This document shows, piece after piece, positions 28,141 through 37,466 of a DNA stretch of 64,000 nt. The stretch is taken from NCBI GenBank assembly GCA_021463865.1, contig JAJTXY010000003.1:62001-126000 (forward strand), read 5' to 3'. The notes below the pieces were generated by a model. It saw only the letters and a list, made by a program, of their open reading frames with translations. It was not told the origin of the DNA and made no database searches. The stretch is from Anaerolineae bacterium. GTDB lineage: Bacteria > Chloroflexota > Anaerolineae > Aggregatilineales > J027. The translations under genes and the position numbers were made by a program. The stretch's first letter is position 1. Each line of letters starts with the position of its first letter.

Positions 28141-28218
28141 ATAATAAGTTTACATCCTTACATAAAATATTCTCAAGTGTAGTGGTAGGAACAATTGTAG
28201 ACAAATTGTCAATAGAAT

Positions 28219-28247
28219 TTGACAATGGAAACGTTTCCAGATATACT
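28219..28247 (+). promoter_or_regulatory. Consensus sigma70-type promoter of lacI-family gene
   Basis: TTGACA (28219-28224) - 17 bp - TATACT (28242-28247). Confidence 0.85.
28226..28239. promoter_or_regulatory. LacI-family operator O1, inside promoter spacer
   Basis: Perfect palindrome TGGAAACGTTTCCA. Confidence 0.85.
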
Positions 28248-28258
28248 GTGGAAAAGAT

Positions 28259-28274
28259 TTGGAAACGCTTCCAA
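28259..28274. promoter_or_regulatory. LacI-family operator O2
   Basis: TTGGAAACGCTTCCAA; centre 34 bp from O1. Confidence 0.82.
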
Positions 28275-28305
28275 ATATCCAAAAAATAGTACCGAAGATT
28301 TTTTT

Positions 28306-29328
28306 ATGAGAACACCAACAATTAGAGACGTTGCCCAAAGAGCAGGGGTAGGAGTTGGAACCGTCTCAAGGGTGATTAATGGCAGTCCACAGGTCGCTGA
28401 TGGTACACGCCAAAAAGTCCTTGAAGCGATAGCCGAACTTGGCTTTAGTCCAAACAAAGCCGCACGCCAACTCTCCGGCGGAAAAACCTCCACTGTCGGT
28501 GTCATCACTCCCTTCCTCACTTATCCCTCATTTGTGGAACGCCTTGCGGGTATTCAAGATGTGTTAGATCACCACGATTATGATTTGGTGCTCTACAGCA
28601 TTCGACATCCACAGCAAACCCAACGGAAATTGCGTGAAATTGGCGCACAGGTTGCGGTTGATGGTTTGATTGTACTCTCATTCCTGCTCCAAACCTTCAC
28701 CCATGAAGAACTCCGCCGCATGAACCTTAAGTTGCCATTGATTGCGGTTGACCATGATCCGCAGGATTACTATCCCCACATTTTTATTGACAATGTGGCA
28801 GGTGGACGGATGGCTGCCGAATACCTTATTAGGAAGGGCCATCGCAAAATCGGCTTCGTCGGGCATGTGATCGAAAGTGCCTTTGAAAACGAATCGGGTT
28901 TTACTAGCAGCCAACGGCGATTTAAGGGTATGAAGGACATGCTGCTCGAAGCGGGTTTACCTATCAACGATGCGTGGTATCAGTTTGGCGCTCCTAATGA
29001 ATACTCCGCTTGCGAACAGGCCCTTCACATCTTGTCAGTGCCAAATCGCCCCACCGCCATTTTTGCAGCTTACGATACCTTAGCTTTTGGCGTGCAAGCC
29101 GCGATAGATAAGTTGGGGATGAAATGCCCGGATGATGTGGCTGTCATCGGATTTGATGATGTCAAGGCCGCCAGTTATATGCGTCTCACAACCGTCAATC
29201 AACAGCTTTTTCACAGTGGTGAACTTGGGGCGCAGTATATGCTTGAACGATTAAAAACTGGCAGTTTTAAGCCGGATCATTGGCATGTGGAGTTGGCTCT
29301 CACCGTTATTGAACGAGCCACTGCATAA
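28306..29328 (+). CDS. LacI family transcriptional regulator
   Basis: MRTPTIRDVAQRAGVGVGTVSRVINGSPQVADGTRQKVLEAIAELGFSPNKAARQL; start moved from 28219, which lies in the promoter -35 box. Confidence 0.93.
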   Translation: MRTPTIRDVAQRAGVGVGTVSRVINGSPQVADGTRQKVLEAIAELGFSPNKAARQLSGGKTSTVGVITPFLTYPSFVERLAGIQDVLDHHDYDLVLYSIRHPQQTQRKLREIGAQVAVDGLIVLSFLLQTFTHEELRRMNLKLPLIAVDHDPQDYYPHIFIDNVAGGRMAAEYLIRKGHRKIGFVGHVIESAFENESGFTSSQRRFKGMKDMLLEAGLPINDAWYQFGAPNEYSACEQALHILSVPNRPTAIFAAYDTLAFGVQAAIDKLGMKCPDDVAVIGFDDVKAASYMRLTTVNQQLFHSGELGAQYMLERLKTGSFKPDHWHVELALTVIERATA

Positions 29329-29543
29329 ACAGGCTAGAGGTCAAAAATTAGACGTGAATACTTCCCAATCCAATGGATTGTTTTGAGAGCTTAAGCGAAT
29401 CTAGTCAAAGGAGGGTTGCATATCGGACGACGTGTTAAACTATCGTTGGGGTGTCAATAGCGGAAGGTCGCCTGCCCTGCAGCGAACCTATTTTGAACAG
29501 TTTTATGACAATCTGACAGAGCAAGAGAGGAAAGGTTTTAGAC

Positions 29544-30860
29544 ATGCTTAAGAAATTGCTAGTTTTTGCTTTGGTTGCGGTGGTTGCCTTCGCAATCGTC
29601 CCGCGTGGGGTAGTTGCCCAAGATGCTGCTGCATTCGATTGCCGGACTGAAGATGAAGTTACAGTTACCGTCATTGCTGGCACTGTTGGCAATGAATTAG
29701 ACGCAGTAAAAGCCCTTGCTGACGATTTTATGGCGCTGTGCCCCAATGTTACCGTTGAAGTGACCACCCGTCCGCAAGACTCGACGGAAACACTCGGTCA
29801 GTATCAGCAATTCTTTGATGCCCAAAGCAGTGAAATTGATGTCTATCAACTTGACGTCATTTGGCCCGGCATTTTTGCTGAACACCTGCTTGACCTGAAC
29901 GAATATGTTAGCCAAGAAACCGTAGACAGCTTTGTACCCTCTAACATCGTCAACAACACCGTTGATGGCCGTCTGGTGGCGCTGCCATGGTTTGCTGGCG
30001 TTGGAATGTTGTATTACCGTACTGATCTATTGGAAAAATATGGCCTCGAAGTTCCCCAAACATGGGAGGAACTAGAAGCAGCTGCAACCGCCATTCAAGA
30101 AGGCGAACGCGCTGCGGGTAATCCGGATTTCTGGGGTTTTGTTTTCCAAGGCAACGCCTATGAAGGCCTAACGTGTGATGCCCTCGAATGGCAGGCCTCT
30201 GTCGGTGGTGGCACAATCCTCAGCCCAGAGGGGGTGATTGAAGTCAACAACGAAGCCACAATTAACATCCTCGACAAGGTTGCCTCTTGGGTTGGTTCCA
30301 TCAGCCCTGACAACGTCATCACCTTCCAAGAAGAAGATGCTCGTGGTGTGTGGCAGGCTGGTAATGCCGCCTTCATGCGTAACTGGGGTTATGCCTACCC
30401 ACTCGGTCAGGCCGATGACAGCCCCATCAAAGACTTGTTTGGTGTCTCGCCGCTGCCCGGTGGTGAAGCTGGGATGAGTGCTGCGACTTTAGGTGGTTGG
30501 CAATTAGGTGTCTCCAAGTATTCCGAAAACCCTGATGCCGCTGTCGCCGTTGTCGAATATTTCACTGGTTATGATGCACAGGTCAAATACACCCTACTGC
30601 GTGGTGAACAACCCGTCAGCCCAGCGGTTTATGAAGATCCCCAAATTCAGGAACAACTGCCCTACATCAGTCTCTTTAAGACCATCATGGAAGCTGCGGT
30701 GGCTCGTCCTTCAACCGTCTCCGGTTCTGGTTACGGTGACGTTTCACAATTATATTTCACTGCCGTTCACTCTGTCCTCACTGGTGAGGCCGATGCCGCA
30801 ACTGCTATGGCAGACTTGGAATTGCAACTTGCCGACTTGGGCTATGAGCTACCTGAATAG
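29544..30860 (+). CDS. Sugar ABC transporter extracellular solute-binding protein
   Basis: Signal peptide; ALADDFMALCPNVTVEV...IDVYQLDVIWPGIFAEHLLDL...ALPWFAGVGMLYYRTDLLEKYGL. Confidence 0.9.
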   Translation: MLKKLLVFALVAVVAFAIVPRGVVAQDAAAFDCRTEDEVTVTVIAGTVGNELDAVKALADDFMALCPNVTVEVTTRPQDSTETLGQYQQFFDAQSSEIDVYQLDVIWPGIFAEHLLDLNEYVSQETVDSFVPSNIVNNTVDGRLVALPWFAGVGMLYYRTDLLEKYGLEVPQTWEELEAAATAIQEGERAAGNPDFWGFVFQGNAYEGLTCDALEWQASVGGGTILSPEGVIEVNNEATINILDKVASWVGSISPDNVITFQEEDARGVWQAGNAAFMRNWGYAYPLGQADDSPIKDLFGVSPLPGGEAGMSAATLGGWQLGVSKYSENPDAAVAVVEYFTGYDAQVKYTLLRGEQPVSPAVYEDPQIQEQLPYISLFKTIMEAAVARPSTVSGSGYGDVSQLYFTAVHSVLTGEADAATAMADLELQLADLGYELPE

Positions 30861-30900
30861 GGCCTCTACCAATCGAATATTGACGATTTGATTTCACTGG

Positions 30901-30918
30901 GGGCAGAGCAATCTGCCC
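30901..30918 (+). other. Short perfect hairpin with GCAA (GNRA-type) tetraloop between SBP and permease genes
   Basis: GGGCAGA-GCAA-TCTGCCC, no following T-tract. Confidence 0.7.
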
Positions 30919-30975
30919 TCACTGCTAGTTATATCCCTCGAAAAATATTTTGATCTTAGAATGGAGGGCTTTTCC

Positions 30976-32886
30976 ATGACGATAATTCCGCCGAGGAGTG
31001 GACGACGACGCCCTACTGAACAGGAGACAATTTCACTAGAACTAGTGAGTGGCCTATTGATGATTATTGGCTTGCTGGCATTTGCCTATCTCTTCTATGC
31101 AATTGCGACCAGCCCTGAGATCAAAGATGCCACACAGGGTTTGAAAATTGAAGGCATCGGGATTGAAATCCGTAAAGTAGAACCCGAAGGGGAAGTAGCC
31201 TATTTCGAGATTATCCCGGCCCCGGGTGGCCCAGCAGAGGAAAAGGGTGTGCGGGCTGGGGATCGGCTTACGAAGGTGGAAGACACTGAAATTACTCCCG
31301 GTTTTTCAGTTGCCCAAGTTGAACGACTTCTACAAGAACCCGATGTTAAAAGAGCCGACGATGATTTTGAAATAAGCATCGAATTCCTGCGACCACTCGA
31401 AAACGGTGAATTTAGCCCACAAGAACGCACCATTATTAAAAATGTCGCCCCCACCTTCATAATTGCCTATCTCAATACTTTTGGCATCATTGTACCGTTC
31501 TTAACCATCGTGATCGGAATTCTCATTTTCCGCTTGGGAGTCCGCCTGCGAAAATTTGATCTCATCTCTGCCCGTTGGGCAATGATTGCCTTCCTTTGGC
31601 TCATCGTTGGTCTAATAGTCGCCGCGATCCGTGCCTTTTGGGTTGATGGCAAAGGTGGACTAGTTGGTGACCACCCATTTGGCTTTAGCAACGCTGTGAG
31701 CGGGGCGATCCCCTATCTCATCACGGCAATCCCCCTCGGTGTGGCTCTCTGGTGGTTGTCACGCATTATTAACGACTTGTTTGAAGGGGAAGAATCTCTC
31801 ACATCCCGCAATACTCGATTTGCATGGAGTTTGCTCATCCCTACGCTGGCGGTATTGATTCTAGTTGCAGCCCAACCATTGGAACAAACCTTCATTGCGA
31901 GCCTGACCGATGAAGAATTTGGAAGCCCCAAACCCAGTCGCTTTGTCGGGCTACGTAACTACCAAGAATTGTTAAGTTTTAAATTTGTGATGGTGGATTG
32001 TAAGAAAGACGATAGTGGAAATTGCGAACGGGTACGTGGAGAAGGGGGAATCGTTTGGGAACCATCTGCCTCTGAGATTGAGGAACGTGAAAAACTACGC
32101 GAGATGTCCTCCGCCGAACGACGCACCTATAAACGCTATCAAGAGGCATATACATGGCAACTATTCGGGGGCGATTCTGGGCTACGTCTGTTAGGTAAAG
32201 ATCCTCAATTCCTCAAGAGCTTTAGCAACACCCTCCAATTCACTTTTATCTCCGTTACCCTTGAACTTCTCTTGGGGCTAATCATCGCTATGGTGGTCAA
32301 CTCCAAATTTACCGGACGTGGATTGATGCGTACTGCTATGCTAGTGCCTTGGGCGATCCCAACCGTCGTTTCAGCAGCCCTGTGGGAAGTCATCATGCGT
32401 GGTGACCAGACCGGTATCCTAAACAAACTACTATTAGATGTAGGCCTCATCTCGCAAGCCAAACAGTGGTTAGCAACCACAGGCCCGTGGATGAATTCAA
32501 TTATTGCAGTAGACGTTTGGAAAACAGCGCCGTTCATGGCTTTGTTGCTCCTAGCAGGTTTACAAACCATTCCCGCCGATGTCTATGAGGCCGCCGATGT
32601 GGATGGCGCTGGCAAAGTCCGCCAATTTTTTACCATCACCCTACCACTGCTGCGTCCCACCATTGCGGTTGCATTGGTATTTCGCACACTGGATGCCTTG
32701 CGTGCCTTCGACGTATTCTCGGTGTTGCTGGATGCAACACGCCCCTCAATGGCCTTATATAACTATGACCGACTAATTCAGGGTGGTCTAACAGGTTATT
32801 CGTCCGCCATTGGCGTGATTATTTTCATGCTCATTCTCATCTTTACCGTTACCTATGTAAGAATTGTGAGGCTAGAGCAAGAATGA
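30976..32886 (+). CDS. MalF-type sugar ABC permease with N-terminal TM plus PDZ-domain extension
   Basis: PDZ-like GGPAEEKGVRAGDRLTKVEDTEI; EAA loop YEAADVDGAGKVRQFFTITLPLLRP; RBS GGAGG supports ATG 30976. Confidence 0.88.
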   Translation: MTIIPPRSGRRRPTEQETISLELVSGLLMIIGLLAFAYLFYAIATSPEIKDATQGLKIEGIGIEIRKVEPEGEVAYFEIIPAPGGPAEEKGVRAGDRLTKVEDTEITPGFSVAQVERLLQEPDVKRADDDFEISIEFLRPLENGEFSPQERTIIKNVAPTFIIAYLNTFGIIVPFLTIVIGILIFRLGVRLRKFDLISARWAMIAFLWLIVGLIVAAIRAFWVDGKGGLVGDHPFGFSNAVSGAIPYLITAIPLGVALWWLSRIINDLFEGEESLTSRNTRFAWSLLIPTLAVLILVAAQPLEQTFIASLTDEEFGSPKPSRFVGLRNYQELLSFKFVMVDCKKDDSGNCERVRGEGGIVWEPSASEIEEREKLREMSSAERRTYKRYQEAYTWQLFGGDSGLRLLGKDPQFLKSFSNTLQFTFISVTLELLLGLIIAMVVNSKFTGRGLMRTAMLVPWAIPTVVSAALWEVIMRGDQTGILNKLLLDVGLISQAKQWLATTGPWMNSIIAVDVWKTAPFMALLLLAGLQTIPADVYEAADVDGAGKVRQFFTITLPLLRPTIAVALVFRTLDALRAFDVFSVLLDATRPSMALYNYDRLIQGGLTGYSSAIGVIIFMLILIFTVTYVRIVRLEQE

Positions 32887-33746
32887 ACCAATCGAACATT
32901 TCTGGAAAGGAAGTAACTCAATTTCTAAGTCGGGGTTTCTTTTGGGTCTTAGTCATTGTTGTCGCCTTTTATACAATGGCTCCCTTCGTCTATGCCATCA
33001 GCATATCCTTCCGCACCAATCAACAAGTGCTGCTAAATGGAGCGCGGTATTTACCAGAAGACCCTAGCCTAGAAAACTTCCAAAACCTACTGAGTGACAG
33101 CGCCTTTATGCGGACAATGCTCAACTCGGCAATTGTCTCCAGCGTAACGGTGGTATTGTCATTGGTCGTCGGCGCATTTGCAGCCTATGCCTTGGGGCGG
33201 GTTCGCTTTCGAGGACGCATGATCATCCTTTATTTAGTATTGGCAATGACCATGTTCCCCCAAATTTCCATCCTTTCCGGTCTAAACCAGACGATAAAAG
33301 ACTTGGGGATTAATGGATCACTGCTCTCACTGATGTTTACTTATCCAATTTTCACGCTCCCCTTTACGGTCTGGGTATTGACGAGTTTCTTCCGAGGATT
33401 GCCCGATGAGATTGAGCAGGCTGCACTAGTGGATGGAGCAACCGCCTTTCAAACTTTTTGGCGTATCCTAATTCCACTTACTGCCCCAGCCCTCGTGACA
33501 ACAGGCCTTTTGGCATTCATCTCAGCGTGGAACGAATATCTATTTGCCCTAACCTTCAACCTAGTCAGCAAAGATGCTCACACCGTACCAGTCGCCATTG
33601 GGCAATTTGCAGGCTATAGCTATGAGATACCCATTGCTGATAAAATTGCCGGAGCAGTGGTCGTCACTGTACCACTCTTGATCCTTGTCTTAGTTTTCCA
33701 ACGCCGCATTATTGAAGGCTTAACCGCCGGCGCAGTCAAAGGGTAA
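32883..33746 (+). CDS. MalG-type sugar ABC permease
   Basis: EQAALVDGATAFQTFWRILIPLTAPALVTTGLLAFISAWNEYLFALTF; ATGA overlap with upstream gene. Confidence 0.93.
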   Translation: MNQSNISGKEVTQFLSRGFFWVLVIVVAFYTMAPFVYAISISFRTNQQVLLNGARYLPEDPSLENFQNLLSDSAFMRTMLNSAIVSSVTVVLSLVVGAFAAYALGRVRFRGRMIILYLVLAMTMFPQISILSGLNQTIKDLGINGSLLSLMFTYPIFTLPFTVWVLTSFFRGLPDEIEQAALVDGATAFQTFWRILIPLTAPALVTTGLLAFISAWNEYLFALTFNLVSKDAHTVPVAIGQFAGYSYEIPIADKIAGAVVVTVPLLILVLVFQRRIIEGLTAGAVKG

Positions 33747-33758
33747 ATATTGGTCTAT

Positions 33759-33790
33759 GGGGTGGTTTTCTGCAACCGCCCCTTATTTTA
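33759..33790. terminator. Terminator between convergent genes
   Basis: GGGGTGGTT-TTCTGC-AACCGCCCC then TTATTTTA. Confidence 0.75.
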
Positions 33791-33791
33791 T

Positions 33792-34283
33792 TTACCCAAA
33801 AACTTCTGGCTCAAACGTCAAAAATGGGGCCGGCACCCATCCTTCATTTTCACCTACTGGCGCTCCCGGAATTTTCACGAGGTAATAATCGAGGACGGGA
33901 TTGGATTGAAAGAGGATAATTTGTACCTCCATGCCATGTGGCGCTTGGGCCACGATTTTTTGGCGTAGGTGGCTGTCGTAGAGATACACAACGGGCTGCA
34001 CCATCGCGCCCTGATAAATGCCATTGAGCCACGCCTGATTGTTGGCTGACCCCCACACCGCTGGAATCCCGCATTGGGTGGGATCAGGATTATCGGGGAA
34101 AGGGAGGGCGGGCACATCTGCCGAGCGAGCTTCTTGATTTATCTCAGTAGGGGCGGCAAATTTCACAAAATTAGCATCGGTCTCACCATTTGACTGCACA
34201 ACATTTATAATGACTCCACCCAAGACAATCAATGCAGCAATTCCCAACAATCCACCACTCAGTTTTAAAAGATTCTGCATCAC
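33792..34283 (-). CDS. Membrane-anchored protein, possible SH3-like C-terminal domain
   Basis: N-terminal TM LLGIAALIVLGGVIINVV; QIILFQSNPVLDYYLVKIPGAPVGENEGWVPAPFL. Confidence 0.6.
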   Translation of the reverse strand: MMQNLLKLSGGLLGIAALIVLGGVIINVVQSNGETDANFVKFAAPTEINQEARSADVPALPFPDNPDPTQCGIPAVWGSANNQAWLNGIYQGAMVQPVVYLYDSHLRQKIVAQAPHGMEVQIILFQSNPVLDYYLVKIPGAPVGENEGWVPAPFLTFEPEVFG

Positions 34284-34425
34284 CCATTCCTTCTAGGTAA
34301 AACGTTAAAATGAGAGTCATCTCTCAGCATTTGCGCTATACTGAACCTAATCACTAAGGGTATTTTGAAATATCTATTATACAAAAAATTAATGCTTCTC
34401 TTAACTCAAGGATGGTGGTGATTTT

Positions 34426-35205
34426 ATGGCGCATGATTCAAAGCGGCCTTCCCCCAAAGGCAAAAAAGTCTCGCTTTTTGTAACCTGCATGATTGATATG
34501 ATGTACCCCGAAACGGGCATGTCTGTTGTCAATATTTTGGAACACCTCGGCATTGAAGTAGATTTCCCAATGGCCCAGACCTGCTGCGGTCAACCCGCCT
34601 ATAATTCTGGCTATCGTACTGAGTCCAAACAGGTCGCTATCCAATTCTTGAAAGCCTTTAAAGATTCTGAAGTGATTGTTACACCCTCTGGTTCATGCGC
34701 GGCGATGGTGTTACATGAATATCCAGTGTTATTTGAAGACGACCCTCAATGGAAAGCCGAAGCGGAACGCCTTGTTTCGATCACATGGGAATTTACCGAA
34801 TTTTTGGTGGATGGCTTAGGCATCACTGATTTGAAAGCACGTTTACCCCAACCCACCACCTTCGCGTTCCATGATTCGTGTCATGGGATGCGGTTGCTTG
34901 GATTGGGTCAAGCAGCCCGCACCCTGCTTGGTAATGTGGAAAACGCCACCATCGCCGAACTCAATGAACACGAAGTCTGCTGTGGGTTTGGCGGCCTGTT
35001 CAGTGTCAAAATGGCGGATGTCAGCGGGGCCATGCTGCAAAAAAAGGTCAACAATATCAACGCCTCCGCCGCCAGTATCATTATCACAGGCGATTCAAGC
35101 TGCCTCACCCAGATGAACGGTGGGTTATCGCGCAAGGGGTCAAGCAAAAAAGTCCGTCACATCGCCGATGTTTTGGCGGAAGGCCTAGCGGGAGAGGGGA
35201 AATAG
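34426..35205 (+). CDS. lutA: Lactate utilization protein A (CCG-domain)
   Basis: TCCGQPAYNSGYR and EVCCGFGGLFSVK motifs; followed by lutB/lutC. Confidence 0.9.
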   Translation: MAHDSKRPSPKGKKVSLFVTCMIDMMYPETGMSVVNILEHLGIEVDFPMAQTCCGQPAYNSGYRTESKQVAIQFLKAFKDSEVIVTPSGSCAAMVLHEYPVLFEDDPQWKAEAERLVSITWEFTEFLVDGLGITDLKARLPQPTTFAFHDSCHGMRLLGLGQAARTLLGNVENATIAELNEHEVCCGFGGLFSVKMADVSGAMLQKKVNNINASAASIIITGDSSCLTQMNGGLSRKGSSKKVRHIADVLAEGLAGEGK

Positions 35206-35209
35206 CACC

Positions 35210-36643
35210 ATGAAGGTCGAATCGCAAAATTTCATCCCGGCGGCCCAAATCGCCATCCGCAATCCCAATATCCAAGAGGCTGTGACAACTGGCACACGCA
35301 ATTCCTATATCAAGCGCAATATCGCCATGTCCACCCCCACATTGGAACACGGCGAGGCCATGCGCCAACAAGCCGCCGAAGCCAAACGCCGCGCCCTGCG
35401 AAATCTGCCCGACCTACTCGAAAAAGCCGAAGCCAATATGAAGGCCAACGGCATCACCGTCGAATGGGCACAGAGCAGCCAAGAAGTGTGTCGGTTGGTG
35501 GTCGAAATCGCCAAAAAACATAATGTCCGCCTTGTGGCAAAAAGCAAAAGTATGGTGACGGAAGAAGTCGCCCTGAATGATGTTCTCGAAGCCGAAGGCA
35601 TGGAAGTCATTGAAACTGACCTCGGTGAGTTCATCGTGCAAATTGGCAAAACTCACCCCAGTCACCTCCTCGCGCCGATTATTCATATGACCAAGCCGGA
35701 AATCCGCGATTTGATGGTCAAAGAACTGGGTATGACCCCCACCGACGATGCTGGTGAGATGACCAAATTCGCCCAAGCCCATTTGCGCCGCTATTTCCTT
35801 GAGGCCGACATGGGCATCTCGGGTGGGAATTTTATCTTGGCGGAAACTGGCTCAATTTGTTTGGTCACGAACGAAGGCAACGGGCGCATGTGTACCACCT
35901 TGCCGCGTGTACATATTGCCATTGTCGGCATTGAAAAAGTGGTCGAAACGGTCAAAGACTATGCCACTTTGACTCAAGTCCTGCCGCGCAGTGGAACGGG
36001 GCAAGTCATGACCGTCTACACCCACATCATTAATGGCCCACGCCAACCCGATGAAAGCGATGGCCCGGAGCATGTGTATGTGATTTTGGTAGACAACGGA
36101 CGCACCAATATTTATGACACCGATTATGCCGAGGCGCTGGCCTGTATCCGCTGTGGGGCGTGCCAAAATGCCTGCCCGGTCTATCGCTCAACTGGAGGTC
36201 ATGCCTATGGTTGGGTCTATGCGGGGCCAATTGGTGCGATTGTCACCCCCTTATTGGTCGGCATCGAAAATGCCAGTCCTCTGCCACAAGCCAGCAGCCT
36301 ATGTGGGGCATGTAAACAGGTGTGTCCGGTTAATATTGACATCCCGCGTATGTTGCTTGATCTGCGTCACGATCTGGTTGAACGCGGTGAAACAGGCAGG
36401 ATTTGGGACATCGGCATAAAGTTCTGGGCCATCGGCAACAAATCGCCCCGCCTGTTCCAGATGGGGGGTGCGATGGCGCGTTTTGGTCGCAACCATGTTT
36501 TGAAAAATAATTTTCCCGGCCCATTAGGGGGGTGGACGGATTATCGAGATTTCCCGAATTTTGCCCCCAAGTCGTTCCACCAACTATGGAAAGAACGCCA
36601 AGCCACGAAAAATAGCAGCAATGGAGGGTCGCATAATGAGTAG
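35210..36643 (+). CDS. lutB: Lactate utilization iron-sulfur protein B
   Basis: CIRCGACQNACPVY and CGACKQVCPVNIDIP clusters. Confidence 0.92.
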   Translation: MKVESQNFIPAAQIAIRNPNIQEAVTTGTRNSYIKRNIAMSTPTLEHGEAMRQQAAEAKRRALRNLPDLLEKAEANMKANGITVEWAQSSQEVCRLVVEIAKKHNVRLVAKSKSMVTEEVALNDVLEAEGMEVIETDLGEFIVQIGKTHPSHLLAPIIHMTKPEIRDLMVKELGMTPTDDAGEMTKFAQAHLRRYFLEADMGISGGNFILAETGSICLVTNEGNGRMCTTLPRVHIAIVGIEKVVETVKDYATLTQVLPRSGTGQVMTVYTHIINGPRQPDESDGPEHVYVILVDNGRTNIYDTDYAEALACIRCGACQNACPVYRSTGGHAYGWVYAGPIGAIVTPLLVGIENASPLPQASSLCGACKQVCPVNIDIPRMLLDLRHDLVERGETGRIWDIGIKFWAIGNKSPRLFQMGGAMARFGRNHVLKNNFPGPLGGWTDYRDFPNFAPKSFHQLWKERQATKNSSNGGSHNE

Positions 36644-37277
36644 CCGTGAAGAAATTCTTGCCAAACTCCGCGCTGCCCCTAAGCCGTTCACTGACTTACA
36701 CACGCGCGACACCTATTTACATATGGTGCCGATTGAGGATAAAACCCCTGTTGCTTTACGAAAACGCTTTGTGGAAGAAGCGAAAAAACTGGCCTGTGAA
36801 GTATCTGAACCCACCAGCCATGCCGATGCCATTGAACAAATTCTGGCGTTGTTTGGCGAAAACAAGTCGGTCATCGCGTGGGATTTCGCTCATATCCCCT
36901 TACCGGGATTAGCCGATGCGCTGTCCACTGCTGGAATCCAAATGGCTGATGTACGCGATGGCTCGGTACGGGTCGGCATCACAGGGGCAGACGCGGCACT
37001 CGCCTCCACAGGCAGCATGGTCTTGGGCAGTGGGGCGGGTAAACCGCGCCAAGCATCCCTCCTGCCTGCTCTGCATATTGCGGTGATAACCCCTGACCAA
37101 ATCATCGCCGACCTCGAAACATGGTTTGATGCTCAATTAGTCAAAGGCTTGCAGCATTTCCGATCTGCCGCCGCGCATGTGGTCATTTCTGGCCCCAGTC
37201 GCACCGCCGACATCGCAATGGAGTTGGTCATGGGGGTGCATGGCCCAACTCGCGTGCATGTGGTGATTCTGCCATAA
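36636..37277 (+). CDS. lutC: Lactate utilization protein C
   Basis: ADVRDGSVRVGITGADAALASTGSMVLGSGAGKPRQASLLPALHIAVI; start refined to ATG 36636 overlapping lutB stop. Confidence 0.9.
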   Translation: MSSREEILAKLRAAPKPFTDLHTRDTYLHMVPIEDKTPVALRKRFVEEAKKLACEVSEPTSHADAIEQILALFGENKSVIAWDFAHIPLPGLADALSTAGIQMADVRDGSVRVGITGADAALASTGSMVLGSGAGKPRQASLLPALHIAVITPDQIIADLETWFDAQLVKGLQHFRSAAAHVVISGPSRTADIAMELVMGVHGPTRVHVVILP

Positions 37278-37298
37278 ATCAGGCACATTGAAACCTTC

Positions 37299-37340
37299 AA
37301 AAACAGAGATGCGTCGGACTCCTATCTCTGTTTTTATTTT
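37299..37340 (+). terminator. Intrinsic terminator after lutABC
   Basis: AAAAACAGAGAT-N13-ATCTCTGTTTTT. Confidence 0.93.
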
Positions 37341-37466
37341 CCCAATCTATTTTTCCGACTTTTGGCGGATGTCGTGTTCAGATATCCGGTGTAAATTCAG
37401 GGGATATTCGAGAAGTGATGTAATGATGAGTAGGCACACGGTAAACGGCCTTATATAGGAGGGCCT

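Noticed and set aside
28219-28305. N-terminal extension of the LacI ORF (MTMETFPDILWKRF...)
   Set aside because: Starts in the promoter -35 hexamer and reads through both operators; ATG 28306 begins the canonical TIRDVAQRAG HTH.
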